Shown here: positions 1 to 9,399 of the stretch, one piece after another
Layout: each line of letters begins with the position of its first letter
Numbering within the stretch: position 1 is the stretch's first letter
Assembly (NCBI RefSeq): GCF_963678635.1
Contig: NC_087063.1
Location: 83,497,574-83,561,573, forward strand
From: Symsagittifera roscoffensis
Lineage: Eukaryota > Xenacoelomorpha > Acoela > Convolutidae
DNA: 64,000 nt
Reading direction: 5' to 3'
Translations under genes and position numbers: made by a program
Notes under the pieces: model-generated
What the model saw: only the letters and a program-made list of their open reading frames with translations
What the model was told of the DNA's origin: nothing
The model's database searches: none

Positions 1-470
1 CCCTATAAAAAACCCATTTATTTTATCTGAAGCTTCAGAAGAACGACCATCTAAAAAACAGCGCAAAGAAAACCAAAACAATAAACATTAAAGTCTGAAA
101 CATATATTTTCAGATGATTTTTACTGTTCGTCCTTTTTATACTTCGACTTGTATATGTTTTGGTTTTTACCAATTTACAACTAATAAAATACTCGTATTG
201 AGCTCAATCACTGTTTTAACATAAATAGCTTCAGGCAAATAAACTAGTAGACGCAAACCAAGTGTTAATTCAAACAAATGTGTGAAATCCTTAGGCTTGT
301 TTTCAATAACAAACTTTAATAGCATGACAAATCTTTGACGAAAAGAAAGAAAGCCAGGAAATGATATCCACATGAAACTAGGACGAAAAAAGAAAAGTTC
401 AGGAATTAGGACGATTAATTTTAATTATCGCGGGAAAAGGGACCGCTTTCAAAGGAATTAGAAGGAATTA

Positions 471-676
471 TTGTATCGCGTCCCGGTTGTTGAGCTCAGC
501 TTAACAAGACCCTAAGGAGGGGGTCTTTTACTTTAGGAGTGGGAACTTGCGATCATTTACAAAATCCTAGGATAGGGGTCCTCCAAAAAATTAAGGACCC
601 CTTTCCTAGGATTTTGCTTTACGTGAGGACCCCCCCTTAGGAAGGACCCCCCCTTAGGATCCGGGACACGATACAA
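471..676. mobile_element. Foldback MITE with TA target-site duplication
   Basis: The ends are inverted copies. The left end reads TTGTATCGCGTCCCGG and the right end, reverse-complemented, reads TTGTATCGTGTCCCGG (15 of 16 match). Each end is flanked by TA (469-470 and 677-678), the duplication typical of Tc1/mariner-type insertion. Inside, about 560-620, a second inverted pair of roughly 20 bp (AAAATCCTAGG...CCTAGGATTTT) forms a nested hairpin. At 206 bp with no coding frame it is non-autonomous. The superfamily is inferred only from the TA flanks. Confidence 0.7.
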
Positions 677-836
677 TACTACTCAGGAGCACAGTCAATC
701 TAAGTAATGACTGTTTAAATCAGAAAAAAACCGATGCTTAGAAATTGAGATAGTAAAAAATTAACAGACAAACAAAAATCAGGCAGCTCAATTTTCCCGG
801 AAAAAAAATCAATTTCAAAAATACTGAAAAAACATG

Positions 837-908
837 GTCAGGCCGCGATTGGAAGCCAGGCCCTAGGGTGCACAGGTAACCGCGTTACCTCAAGACCAAG
901 TGGCAAAG
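837..908 (-). repeat. tRNA-derived SINE head (fragment)
   Basis: On the minus strand the sequence has a pol III A-box-like segment (TGGTCTTGAGGTAACGC) followed about 30 nt later by a B-box-like segment (GGCTTCCAATCGCGGCC). This is the spacing of a tRNA gene. Similar A-box/B-box pairs recur on the minus strand across the window, which points to a tRNA-derived SINE family rather than functional tRNAs. Confidence 0.5.
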
Positions 909-1810
909 AGTCTGTAACTTTCAAAATTCAATAGTGAAGCAAACTCAATTTCTAAGAAAAGTTATTTAAGGAAAAAATGCAACCAGCAAAATACTCACAT
1001 CTATTAAAAACATCTCAAAAAAGCGTCTTTTCTCAATTATTACATATTAAAGCTAAACGTACCTAACATAAACTACGGGAAAACAATTTCAATTGACAAC
1101 AAAAATAATTCGTTTCTGCCTTTGAAACGAAGAATTAATCAAGAGTTTAAGAAAGGAAAAATCTATACTGGTTTACTTAAACTTAACTTTTATTCAAAAT
1201 AAATTCACTGCAATTATCATTTTTTTTTGCATCTTGTACGGTACTGAAACAAATTTAACACAGAGGCGGAGCAAATCTAGTGAATAGTAAACGACACAGA
1301 AACAACTATAGAAAAAACTGAGATAAGAAAAACAATCAGAAAAACATTCAAAAAACACTCACACGCAACAAATAAGCTTTTGGTATTAATTTAGCCACAT
1401 AGCCGACAAAAAATGGGATGACGCCCATTGAGCCGAAAAAAATGCCCTGAGAAATTGTTGTCATAAAAGTTTGAGAGATTAAGTTTTCAAACTTTAAAAT
1501 CTTTCAACAAAAACTACTGAAAATTTTTGCCTTTGAAGCAACTCAAAATAAAGTAACTAAACCGATAAACCAAGTAAAAATAAAAGCTTTTTAGCGGAAA
1601 AATGAAAACCAAGGAAAATATACAACGTCGAGACTATTAAATTCACAAATAACAGGAGTAAATTAAAACTATTTGTATCTACGATGAAAATTGCTGTCAG
1701 CACAAGAAAATTCCCGAAAGTTATCTAGCGGTAACAAAGCCGGAAATACCTTAGCAGAATCCCTTTAGGCCGAAAATTTAAAAAAAATCAAGTCCCCCAC
1801 ACCCTCAAAT

Positions 1811-1815
<5 letters not shown>

Positions 1816-1850
<35 letters not shown>

Positions 1851-1855
1851 ACAAA
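1816..1855. repeat. (CA)n microsatellite
   Basis: An almost uninterrupted run of CA dinucleotides with two AAAC interruptions. It lies inside the degenerate tandem array, whose units all carry a CACACAC-like segment, so it probably expanded from that segment. Confidence 0.9.
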
Positions 1856-2313
1856 CATTATTCACGCAAAAAGAATTTGAGACTAATATCAAGTTAATTA
1901 GTCCCCCTCACACTCAAAACATATACACAGCTCTTGGAACGACGCAATATGAGGTGACTGAGCTGACGTAATAAAGGCCGAAATCTATCAAGACGAAAAA
2001 AAAGGAAAGATAAAACACAAAAAAAAATCAAAAATTTGTGAAGAGAAATAAGAAGTTATGAAGTCCCCCTCCCCCTCAAAACACAGACACGCACACACAA
2101 ATTTTTTTCACCTATCGGAAAAAGCCGTTGTCATGAAAAACTTGAACAATAATTTCTATTAAAACTTTTAGCATTTTGGAGCGATCCAGAGGTGAGCTTA
2201 AAAATATTGCTTCCCTTGAAAATACTCAAAATTAAGCCAGTAAGCCGATATGAAATAAGCCCAATCCTATTAAGCCGAAAAAAGGACACGAAAAAAAAAC
2301 AAAAAACAAAATT

Positions 2314-2358
2314 TTAACATAGGCCAAGCTGAGCTTCGCACAAATTGCGATACAGCAC
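2314..2358. repeat. GCGAAGCT/AGCTTCGC palindrome repeat, copy 1
   Basis: A dispersed repeat whose consensus core is an 8-bp perfect palindrome around one base, GAAGCTGAGCTTC. It is followed by ACCATTTGCGATACA-like sequence. Better copies lie at 20,518 and 32,247. This copy has lost part of the left arm. Confidence 0.5.
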
Positions 2359-3544
2359 AAAAAAAATCGATTAACGAAAATGTCAGAAAAACCAGATCTA
2401 TAATATCAAGGTTTATAAGACATGCAAAAAACATGCCAAGACAATAGAATGTGGAACTAGCATCGGAACATAATTTACCAAACGGTAACAAATCTCTTGG
2501 TAGAAAACTTTTGAGCCGAAAAAAAAACTTTTGAAAATTTTTGAGCCGAACAAGATTTGAGATTTATGAAAAATCCCACTCGCCCTCAAAGCACTCAAAA
2601 AAATTATTTGCTTGTCAAATGGTACATTAAGAGACAACTAAGCCGATATAATATAACGCGAAACCTATTAAGCCCCAAAAAAAGGAAAACAAAAAACTGA
2701 AAACAAAGAAAGACTAATAAGCAGTTATTAAGCCCATCTCGCCCTCAAAACCATACAAACACACTTTATTCCGCTCGTCGATGAACTCATAATGAGCCCG
2801 ATAAGCCGATATTATATAGCCCAAAACTTAATAAGCCCAAAAAAAAGGAAAATAAGAAAAATAGAAAAACAAGAAAGACTAATAGGAAGTTATTAAGCCC
2901 CCTCGCTCTAAAACACAGACACACACAAATAAACTTTTTTCCTCATCGATGGACGCAATATGAGGCCGATAAACCGATCTTATTTAGGCCTAAACCTATC
3001 AAGCCGAAACAAAAAGGAAAAAATAGATAAAAAATTGTCATGAAAAATTTGAATTATATTTCTATTAAGATATTTATCATTTTGAGCACTCCAGAGGTAA
3101 GCAAAAAATATACGTTTCATTTGAAACCACTCAAATTTGGGCCAATAAGTAGATAAAATACAGGTTGAAATCATTTGTGCAGAATAAAGTTTTTAATCGA
3201 AAAAAAAAGTAATATATACGATGTCAAGGTTTAAAAAAAATTACAAACAAACAGCAGAGGTGAACCAGTACACCTATAAAGAATCTGTAATGAAATAAAG
3301 CATCTAAAAAATTTTAAAAAACCAAACAAGCGATAGGTTGGATGGTAAAAAAAAAGCGGAAACTAAGCCAACAAAAAGTAAACCGAAATATCATAAAAAT
3401 TCGAACAGCGAATTTATCGGAAAAACACTAAAAAGGATGCACAGTGAGATTAATAGATCAATGAGCGCAAATACGCACATACGGAATGCATGTGCATGCA
3501 CGTCGTGTCGTGTATTGCATGCAGGCTGAAATCTGTGGACAAAG

Positions 3545-3603
3545 TTGTTTACGGGAAAAACGTCTAGTTCCCGATTGCAATACCGTTGCTATCGCAAGGT
3601 AAT
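3545..3603. repeat. TTTACGGG...TTGCTATCGCAA hairpin repeat, copy 1
   Basis: A conserved block reading GTTTACGGGAAAAA, then a variable GTCTAGTTCCCGATTGC-like stretch, then a hairpin TTGCTATCGCAA. Four further copies (16.76, 21.35, 27.93 and, partial, 33.58 kb) mark a dispersed non-autonomous repeat. In two of them it follows a tRNA-like segment by 30-80 bp. Confidence 0.55.
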
Positions 3604-3892
3604 CAAATGCTTTCAAAATTTGAAAAACTTACATCAACATATTTTCACATGTTTGTTTAGATTGATGTTAAATTTGAAGGAAACATACCGAGAAACACAA
3701 TTGCCAGCGTCAAAAAAGCGCAAATTGCCGCTCGGAAAACATAAAAACAAAAATCAGCTAATCCACTAATAAATATACTAATATAATACAAAAATAAATG
3801 GAAATTACTTATATATATTGAATCACTGCTTAACAATAATCTCAAAAAACTTTTCAGCAAACTCAAAAGTTTCAATGATTGCTGAACGAAAT

Positions 3893-3962
3893 CTGGCATA
3901 ACCTGGTCAGATTCGAACTCAAGACCTTGGTCGTCGCAAGCATAGACATTAAATTCCAATTA
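3893..3962 (-). repeat. tRNA-derived SINE head (fragment)
   Basis: The minus strand shows a B-box-like GAGTTCGAATCTGACC about 35 nt after an A-box-like TAGTTAATTGGAATTTAA. No cloverleaf with a plausible anticodon stem is evident, so it is a SINE remnant rather than a tRNA gene. Confidence 0.5.
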
Positions 3963-4381
3963 ACTATACCTAAATCGATGTAAGTTGTAAGAATATTCGG
4001 GTCATTCAAAACATTTTTATACAACTTTTCGCTCTCATCGCTAAAAATAATCGCTGTTCCTACCAGTTAAAACCAAATTCTTGGTAAGTGGAAGAAATGA
4101 ACTGAATATCATATGGCTGCAAAGCCGAAATAAAAAATACCATGATCTAAAAACATTTCAAAGTTAACCACGATCATAAATGAAATTAGTAGAGTCTATT
4201 TCGAAGTTAATTGTAACTACATGTCAGATCAATAGCAGCCAAAATACTGCAACTCATTTTTTGTTCGTACTCGTACACAAACACCCAAATTTCATGATGC
4301 TAATGGTAGGTCACTGTTATCTAGTTGCGACCCAGCAAATGAATCGCCAAAAAAACTATTCTTCTAATTTAATTCATCCAA

Positions 4382-4956
4382 TTAAATCATGGCCACAATC
4401 ATGGCTTGGGCAGCTGGCTCTGGCATGCCATGTCTACTCATGTAATGTTTCTTAAGGTCATGTTTGTACTTTGTAGAGTACTCACAAGTCCTGCAGTTGA
4501 ACACAGTACTAGTTGGAAGATGTTTGCTCTCAATATGTCTTTTCATTGAATTGAGAAGCTTCGTCTCGGAGCCGCAATACGAGCATTTATACGACGTTTC
4601 ATTAGTGGTCATATTTTGCATGACTGTCATTTGAGAACTCACGTCAATTTTTGGACCTAATGATGGAACTGAAACCTTGATTTGGGAAGCAACTGGAAGC
4701 AAATTAGAGCCTTAGTTTTGGATTTCTTAGAATCGCAGCCAGAACTCACATTGCCAGATGGTCTTTTTGGTTTTACTTTTGACGGATTTTGTAAGTCACT
4801 ATTCAAAACTTGGTCCTTTGCTCTGACAGAATCGATTATGATGTTTCCGAATAGTTTTTGCGTAACTTGATCAATTATTTCTCCGGTGACTGAAAAATGA
4901 GGTAACGAATAGCTTTTGAGCATATCTTCAGCGAAACTCAATCGGACGGATTCCAT
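4382..4956 (-). pseudogene. Two-finger C2H2 protein, paralogue A (frameshifted)
   Basis: This is the last member of a five-copy minus-strand array. The ATG at 4956 opens a frame starting MESVRLSFAEDML, aligned with the N-termini of intact paralogues (MEAVRVCVSLDEDF at 9073). The frame is lost near 4690, where the rest of the protein continues in the -1 frame with PKIDVSSQMTVMQNM and two fingers: Y-K-C-S-Y-C...H-x4-H and F-N-C-R-T-C...H-x4-H. It ends with the family tail GMPEPAAQAM. A single indel next to a T run explains the break, since intact paralogues have no intron there. It could be a true pseudogene, a sequencing error or a very small unrecognised intron. If functional it would be a nuclear DNA- or protein-binding two-finger factor. 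Confidence 0.65.
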
Positions 4957-4971
4957 TTATGAACAGGTAAT

Positions 4972-4980
4972 CTGAAACTC
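4972..4980 (-). promoter_or_regulatory. Splice acceptor 15 nt upstream of paralogue A ATG
   Basis: The minus strand reads GAGTTTCAG, then 15 nt ending in an in-frame TAA, then ATG. The stop directly before ATG means the acceptor cannot join an upstream coding exon in frame. It therefore processes the 5' UTR by trans-splicing of a leader or a UTR intron. Confidence 0.5.
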
Positions 4981-5416
4981 TTGCGCTTTCAATGGGTTGT
5001 GTTAAATTCCACATACAGACAAATAATTCAATCATTCTAAAACGCTTTAATTTTGAAAAAAGATTGAGGCTTCTTGGATTTTTGCACGAAGAAAACTTCA
5101 AAATTAAAATACAAAATGCAATACGACCTTTCTTTTTTGAGTATCATAATAAAAAAGTATGCCTAAAACCAGAATCCGAATACATGAACGACAAATAAAA
5201 ATTACACAAAGGCCAACGAATCAAGGAATAGGTATATTTCTGAAGAAAACAACAACAACTAACAAGCTCCTGCTCGAACAAACTCTGCATGGGTGATGTT
5301 GTTCCGATTCGATACTTGAGATCCAACCGGGATCGCTTTAACTATCCTCTCTTTGGTGCCACTTTAGTGACGAATTGCCACCCCTATAATGAAACAATTC
5401 AACGGTTCAGCATCAG

Positions 5417-5852
5417 TCATTTTCGTACCTGGTAAAGAATCTCCCCTCCCCCTTTAGCAAAAAGGGGGGGGGGATAGTTAAAGAGATCCTCTAACCGAAT
5501 ATGTTTAGCTTCCTCGTCCTCGTGATTGTCCTTGAGGAGTTGCGGTATTTTTGCTCTTGACATGTCTTTGCAAATTTCCCTGTAGTTGGTACTATAATAA
5601 CAATGTGGACACTTAAAAACAGGAGTTGTATTCGACATCTGTTTGGTCCTAATGTGACGTTTCATCGACTTCAAGAGTTTCACTTCATTTCCACAGATTG
5701 TACACCTGTAATCAGTCTCGTTGGTGGCCATATTCTGAACAATGGTCATCAAGTACTTCAAGTCTACCTTTTCTGATTCTGACTTTTCCTCTTCTGAACT
5801 CGTAAACTCTTCCTCGCTATTCAGATTTATTTCTGTCTTCTTTGCGTCCTCT
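5417..5852 (-). pseudogene. Two-finger C2H2 protein, paralogue B (decayed)
   Basis: The family motif is present (LMTIVQNMATNETDYRC) with a first finger whose final ligand His is replaced by Gln (KRHIRTKQ). The second finger starts F-K-C-P-H-C but then loses homology, and both His ligands and the family C-terminal tail are gone. Upstream the same frame stays open as an acidic stretch (TSSEEEKSESEK) back to a TAA near 5853, unlike the N-terminus of other copies. The lost tail coincides with a hairpin repeat at about 5430-5500. A neighbouring frame (5,855-5,990) is open but unrecognised. Most likely a non-functional copy. Confidence 0.6.
5425..5505. repeat. CCCC/GGGG hairpin repeat inside paralogue B
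   Basis: The sequence GAATCTCCCC, then CCTTTAGCAAAAAGG, then GGGGATAGTTAAAGAGATCC is an imperfect hairpin. The same element, with GAATCTCCCCACC...GGGATATAGTTGAAGAGATCC, lies at about 19,670-19,735. An inverted partial copy lies at 19,565-19,630. Here it supplies the final codons of paralogue B, so it probably inserted into that gene. Confidence 0.6.
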
Positions 5853-6347
5853 TACCATTGTCCCTTAACTCATTCCAAGTTCTTTTCTTACCTATTGAAG
5901 GGTCCGAAAATACCAATTTAGCACGCGGTTGAACCGACTTGAATACAATTAAGCCCAAGTACGAATTGCTGAAGTTGGAAACTATTTTGTTTTAGGAGTA
6001 AAAAGATTCGGCGTAAAAAACTGAGAGAATATTTTCAGTTAAAAACAGTTCGACTTGCACAGAATTTGAATCCATAAGACTCATCTAAAACTCACTGCCA
6101 CTTAATAATTTAACTTTTAGTCAAACTCAATTACACATACAGCTTTTGGACACTACATATATCAAAAAACTGAACTAATCGTAGCAAATGCTTAAAATAA
6201 CACTCGTAATTTCAATGAGGGAATGTCATGCTAAATGACTTTCGATTGTTTAAGTTTATCTGTATCTAATCCGACTGATAATCTTTCCTTAAAGAGATTC
6301 TGCAGCCTTGGACATAGCCCTAATTCGAACCTAGGCATTCTTTTAAT

Positions 6348-6884
6348 TCAAAGAGCAAGCATCATTCCCTGTGCAGCCGGTTCCGGCATGCCATGTTTGG
6401 TCATGTAGTGTCGCTTCAAATTATTTTTCTGTTTGCAACTGTAATCACAATTCAGACACTTGAAATCAGGACTCGGCAGATGTTTTGTCTCTATATGTCG
6501 CTTCATACTACTTTGCGTTTTGATTTCTTCGCCACAAAAAGAACACCTGTAACTCTTTTCGTTTGTGGACATGTTTTGCATAACTGTCATCATGGAGCTA
6601 ACATCTATTTTTGTTGCTGACCCTGTCGAAGTTTGCACAAAGGTTGAAGATGCATTTGCACTTGACACCAGAGGAATATCACTTACTTTGGATTTCTTTG
6701 CAGTCAAAATCAAACTAGGTGACATTTTTTTCTTCATGGGTTTCAGAATTGGGATTTGCTCAGCTTCAGAACCAAACAAAATCGTTCCCTGGCAAATTTC
6801 ACCTGTTTCGTCAAAAATTTTATTCAGATGAGAATTTTTTTTGTCGTCCAAAATGTCAGCAAGGAAATCCGCAGCTAAATTCAT
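6348..6884 (-). CDS. Two-finger C2H2 protein, paralogue C
   Basis: Intronless frame of 178 aa. Residues 1-95 are a Lys/Ser-rich region ending in AKKSKVSD. Residues ~94-111 carry the family block TKIDVSSMMTVMQNMS. Two C2H2 fingers follow at about 112-135 and 141-164 (C-x2-C-x12-H-x4-H each), then the tail GMPEPAAQGMMLAL. The H-x4-H spacing and paired C-terminal fingers resemble those of insect BTB zinc-finger proteins, but there is no BTB domain here. The ATG aligned with the starts of paralogues D and E has become ATA (6903-6905), so this copy starts at an internal Met seven codons later. Probably a nuclear regulator; the target is unknown. Confidence 0.75.
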   Translation of the reverse strand: MNLAADFLADILDDKKNSHLNKIFDETGEICQGTILFGSEAEQIPILKPMKKKMSPSLILTAKKSKVSDIPLVSSANASSTFVQTSTGSATKIDVSSMMTVMQNMSTNEKSYRCSFCGEEIKTQSSMKRHIETKHLPSPDFKCLNCDYSCKQKNNLKRHYMTKHGMPEPAAQGMMLAL

Positions 6885-6919
6885 GCAAACTCTTATATAT
6901 TCTATTTTCGAACGAAATT

Positions 6920-6928
6920 CTGAAAAGC
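6920..6928 (-). promoter_or_regulatory. Splice acceptor upstream of paralogue C
   Basis: The minus strand reads GCTTTTCAG, then 14 nt to the mutated ATA start and 34 nt to the used ATG. It is homologous to the acceptors of paralogues A, D and E. Confidence 0.5.
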
Positions 6929-7262
6929 TAGGACAGAATTAAGTTGCACCCAAAACATTCTCAGCAAAACTTTGGGTGAGTTCAAAGGTTTCAGGAGAGC
7001 TCGAAAAGGAGAACAAATGGCGTACAAACTAATTTTTAATCTCAGCTAAACTTCATAAAGCATCAATTCACTTCGTAATTCTAGCCGGGGTTTCAACTAA
7101 AACATCGTATTTACAAGTACACTTAATTAACTCGGTTAAAATTAATTGGTATTCTAATACTCAGAATTGCCAAAACCTAAGACTAATATACTTCTAAAAC
7201 GGGCAAAAAACAAGCGTCATAGAAAGAAAATCTAACTTTAGCACATCAAAGCGTAATTTGAT

Positions 7263-7808
7263 TCAGAGAGCAAGCAGCATTCCCTGGGCGGCTGGCGCCG
7301 GCATGCCATGCTTGGTCATGTAATGGCGCTTTAAGTTATTCTTCAGCTTTGAACTGTACCCACAATTCAGACATTTGAAATCAGGACTTGGCAGATGCTT
7401 TATCTCTATGTGTCGCTTCATACTACTTTGTGCTTTATTTTCTTCACCACAAAATGAACATTTGTAACTTTTTTCGTTTGTGGACATGTTTTGCATAACT
7501 GTCATCATGGAACTCACGTCTATTTTCGTTGCTGCTCCTGTCGAAATTTGCACAACGGCCGAAGACGCATTAGTTGCTAGAGGAATAACACTTTTAGCTT
7601 TCTTTGCAGTCAAAGCCAAGCCAGGTAACAATTTTTTCTTCTGGGATTTCGGAGCTGGGATTCGCTCAGCTTCAGGAGCAAACAAAATCGTTCCCAGAAA
7701 ACGCTCACAAGTTTCATCGACTATTTTGCAAAAAATTTTTTTTGGGCTTTCCAAAACTTCAACGAGCAAACCCTCAGCTAGATTCAGGCAAACTTTCATG
7801 GAATCCAT
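7263..7808 (-). CDS. Two-finger C2H2 protein, paralogue D
   Basis: Intronless frame of 181 aa starting MDSMKVCLNLAEGLL. It has a basic middle region (KSQKKKLLPGLALTAKKAK), then the family block TKIDVSSMMTVMQNMS, then C2H2 fingers at about residues 115-138 and 144-167 with all eight ligands present, then the tail GMPAPAAQGMLLAL. The second finger (FKCLNCGYSSKLKNNLKRH) is nearly identical to those of C and E. Sequence is conserved most in the fingers and the MQNMS block, which suggests selection there. The Lys-rich segment may be a nuclear localisation signal. The exact role is unknown. Confidence 0.8.
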   Translation of the reverse strand: MDSMKVCLNLAEGLLVEVLESPKKIFCKIVDETCERFLGTILFAPEAERIPAPKSQKKKLLPGLALTAKKAKSVIPLATNASSAVVQISTGAATKIDVSSMMTVMQNMSTNEKSYKCSFCGEENKAQSSMKRHIEIKHLPSPDFKCLNCGYSSKLKNNLKRHYMTKHGMPAPAAQGMLLAL

Positions 7809-7822
7809 TTGTAGTCAAAGCT

Positions 7823-7831
7823 CTGAAAACT
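7823..7831 (-). promoter_or_regulatory. Splice acceptor 14 nt upstream of paralogue D ATG
   Basis: The minus strand reads TAGTTTTCAG, then AGCTTTGACTACAA, then ATG. TGA in this spacer is in frame with ATG, so the acceptor lies in the 5' UTR and does not join a coding exon in this frame. Confidence 0.55.
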
Positions 7832-8518
7832 AGGATAGCGCTAGAGTTAAATCCATTAGAAGTGATTGGAACAACACGCAAGCAATTTTTATTTAGAACT
7901 GCTATTCACCCCCACCCGGTGCTGGATCATATTTGCTAAATCATATTTCGGCCTAGCAACCCTTAAACTCTTCCAAGAGTTTCTTCGGCGCCAGCCGGGG
8001 AAAATATTATGAAAAGAAGCTTGCACAGAAATGCCAATGCAGCTGCAGTTAAGAAAAATTAAGCTTTTCATAATTTAAGAATGTTCAGGCAACTCAACAG
8101 AAAAGGATAGCTGACATAACTAAGTATTAATTCTAGGTCCAAATTCCTCATAACAAATTGCTTTACCATCAAACTCGCAACAACTCAACTGGGGCCTCGG
8201 AAATTAGACGACCGTAAAGAAACGGAATTTGGGGACAACCAGTATTTACTACTCAGCCAAAAGATAATTTAAGTCTGTAAAACAAGTTTCACGCAATTTC
8301 CACGCAAGTTATTGCCTAAATTCCGTTATTTTCTGATCGTCTAATTTGCTTGTCGTCTAAGTTGCTAAACCCCAACTTAACTACATTAGCGATCAATAAC
8401 ATAAGCTACAATCAGACAACTAGAGATACAAAACTATGTCTTCAATGAGTGTAAAAAATCATTTTCAAAACAGATCTATAGCATGAAGACATTCTAAATA
8501 TGTTATTGCATAAATAAA

Positions 8519-9073
8519 TCAGAGAATAAGCAGCATGCCCTGTACCGCTGGTTCCAGCATGCCATGTTTGGCCATATAATGGCGCTTCAAATTCGGCTTC
8601 TGTTTCGAATTGTAATCACAATTCAGGCATTTGAAATCAGGACTAGGCAAATGCTTTGTCTCTATATGCCTTCGCATATTTCCTTGCGCTTTAATTTCTT
8701 CGCCACAAAATGAACATTTGTAAACTTTTTCATTTGTGGACATGTTTTGCATTATTGTCATCATGGAACTTATGTCTATTTTTGTGGCTGACCCTGTCGA
8801 AGATTTCACAACGATTGGAGATGTAGTAACCATTGATATTGGAGACGCACATACTTTTGCTTTCTTTGCAGTTACAACTAAGCTAGGCGTCGATTTTTGC
8901 TTCAGACCTTTAGGAACTGGGATTTTACTAAGCTCACTAGCGAACAAAAGTGAGCCAAGAAAACGTTTGCCTGTTTCGTCTACAATTTTGTTGGTGAAAT
9001 TTAATTTTTTGTCATCCAAAATCTCATGGATGAAATCCTCATCTAGACTCACACAAACTCTCACAGCTTCCAT
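8519..9073 (-). CDS. Two-finger C2H2 protein, paralogue E
   Basis: Intronless frame of 184 aa, the first of the array in transcription order. It has the N-terminal block MEAVRVCVSLDEDFIHEILD, then KIVDETGKRFLGSLLFASE (shared with paralogue D and, more weakly, C), then a basic region with TAKKAKV, then TKIDISSMMTIMQNMS. C2H2 fingers lie at residues 118-141 and 147-170 with intact Cys2His2 ligands and H-x4-H spacing. The tail is GMLEPAVQGMLLIL. Spacing to paralogue D is 710 bp. The shared N-terminal block has no domain I recognise. A small nuclear factor is the likeliest product. Confidence 0.8.
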   Translation of the reverse strand: MEAVRVCVSLDEDFIHEILDDKKLNFTNKIVDETGKRFLGSLLFASELSKIPVPKGLKQKSTPSLVVTAKKAKVCASPISMVTTSPIVVKSSTGSATKIDISSMMTIMQNMSTNEKVYKCSFCGEEIKAQGNMRRHIETKHLPSPDFKCLNCDYNSKQKPNLKRHYMAKHGMLEPAVQGMLLIL

Positions 9074-9086
9074 TTTCAGAAAAAAT

Positions 9087-9095
9087 CTGAAAAGC
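9087..9095 (-). promoter_or_regulatory. Splice acceptor 13 nt upstream of paralogue E ATG
   Basis: The minus strand reads AGCTTTTCAG, then 13 nt, then ATG. This is the same arrangement as in paralogues A and D. Confidence 0.55.
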
Positions 9096-9399
9096 TGAAA
9101 CTAATTCAATCTTACCACAAAAATGAGACAAAGCCTCGGCAGGTTGGAAAACTTATCATGTAAAAACAGTACAAACAGGCATAAAAATTGTTTAAAAAAT
9201 CCCTTTTTGGTGTTTCCGTATTTGGTATAACAGTGTAATGATTCCAATTCCTAGCAAAAACTGATTGCAAGGGGAGACTAGTGCATCACACAGGGAAAGA
9301 AACCCTTCGGGCTCTTTTTCCTCGACCCCCTATGATTTTTATCAGTAATTTTTCTGTCCACGTTGTCCGGAGGAAAAAGTCACCCATCTAAATTTATGC

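Larger units (their letters stand above)
1787..3015. repeat. Degenerate tandem array, ~160-bp unit
   Basis: The phrase AAGTCCCCCTCNCCCTCAAA (with variants) followed by ACACA-rich sequence recurs near 1790, 1901, 2059, 2571, 2730 and 2895. Each copy is followed by a block containing AAGCCGATA and AAGCCGAAAAAAAGGAAA. Spacing is about 110-170 bp, with one gap. Copies are strongly diverged, so the array is old. A single relative lies near 20,885. Confidence 0.6.
1..4381. other. Gene-free repeat-rich flank
   Basis: I find no convincing coding sequence here. Open frames are short and fall inside dispersed repeats. The stretch is A/T-rich and holds the repeats listed separately below (a MITE, tRNA-like pieces, hairpin repeats, a CA microsatellite and a degenerate tandem array). 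The phrases AAGCCGATA and AAGCCGAAAA recur many times and mark one repeat family that also appears near 10.7-11.1, 20.9-21.2, 32.3-33.5, 33.9 and 39.1 kb. Confidence 0.7.

Noticed and set aside
3338-3529. Lys-rich 63-aa plus-strand frame as a small gene
   Set aside because: It lies inside the AAGCCGAAA repeat family and ends in the hairpin repeat. Composition simply follows the A-rich DNA.
4382-9073. Alternative 3' exons of one gene (as in insect BTB zinc-finger loci)
   Set aside because: Acceptors precede each copy, but in-frame stops between acceptor and ATG in copies A and D prevent fusion to an upstream coding exon, and each copy has its own Met and N-terminal block.
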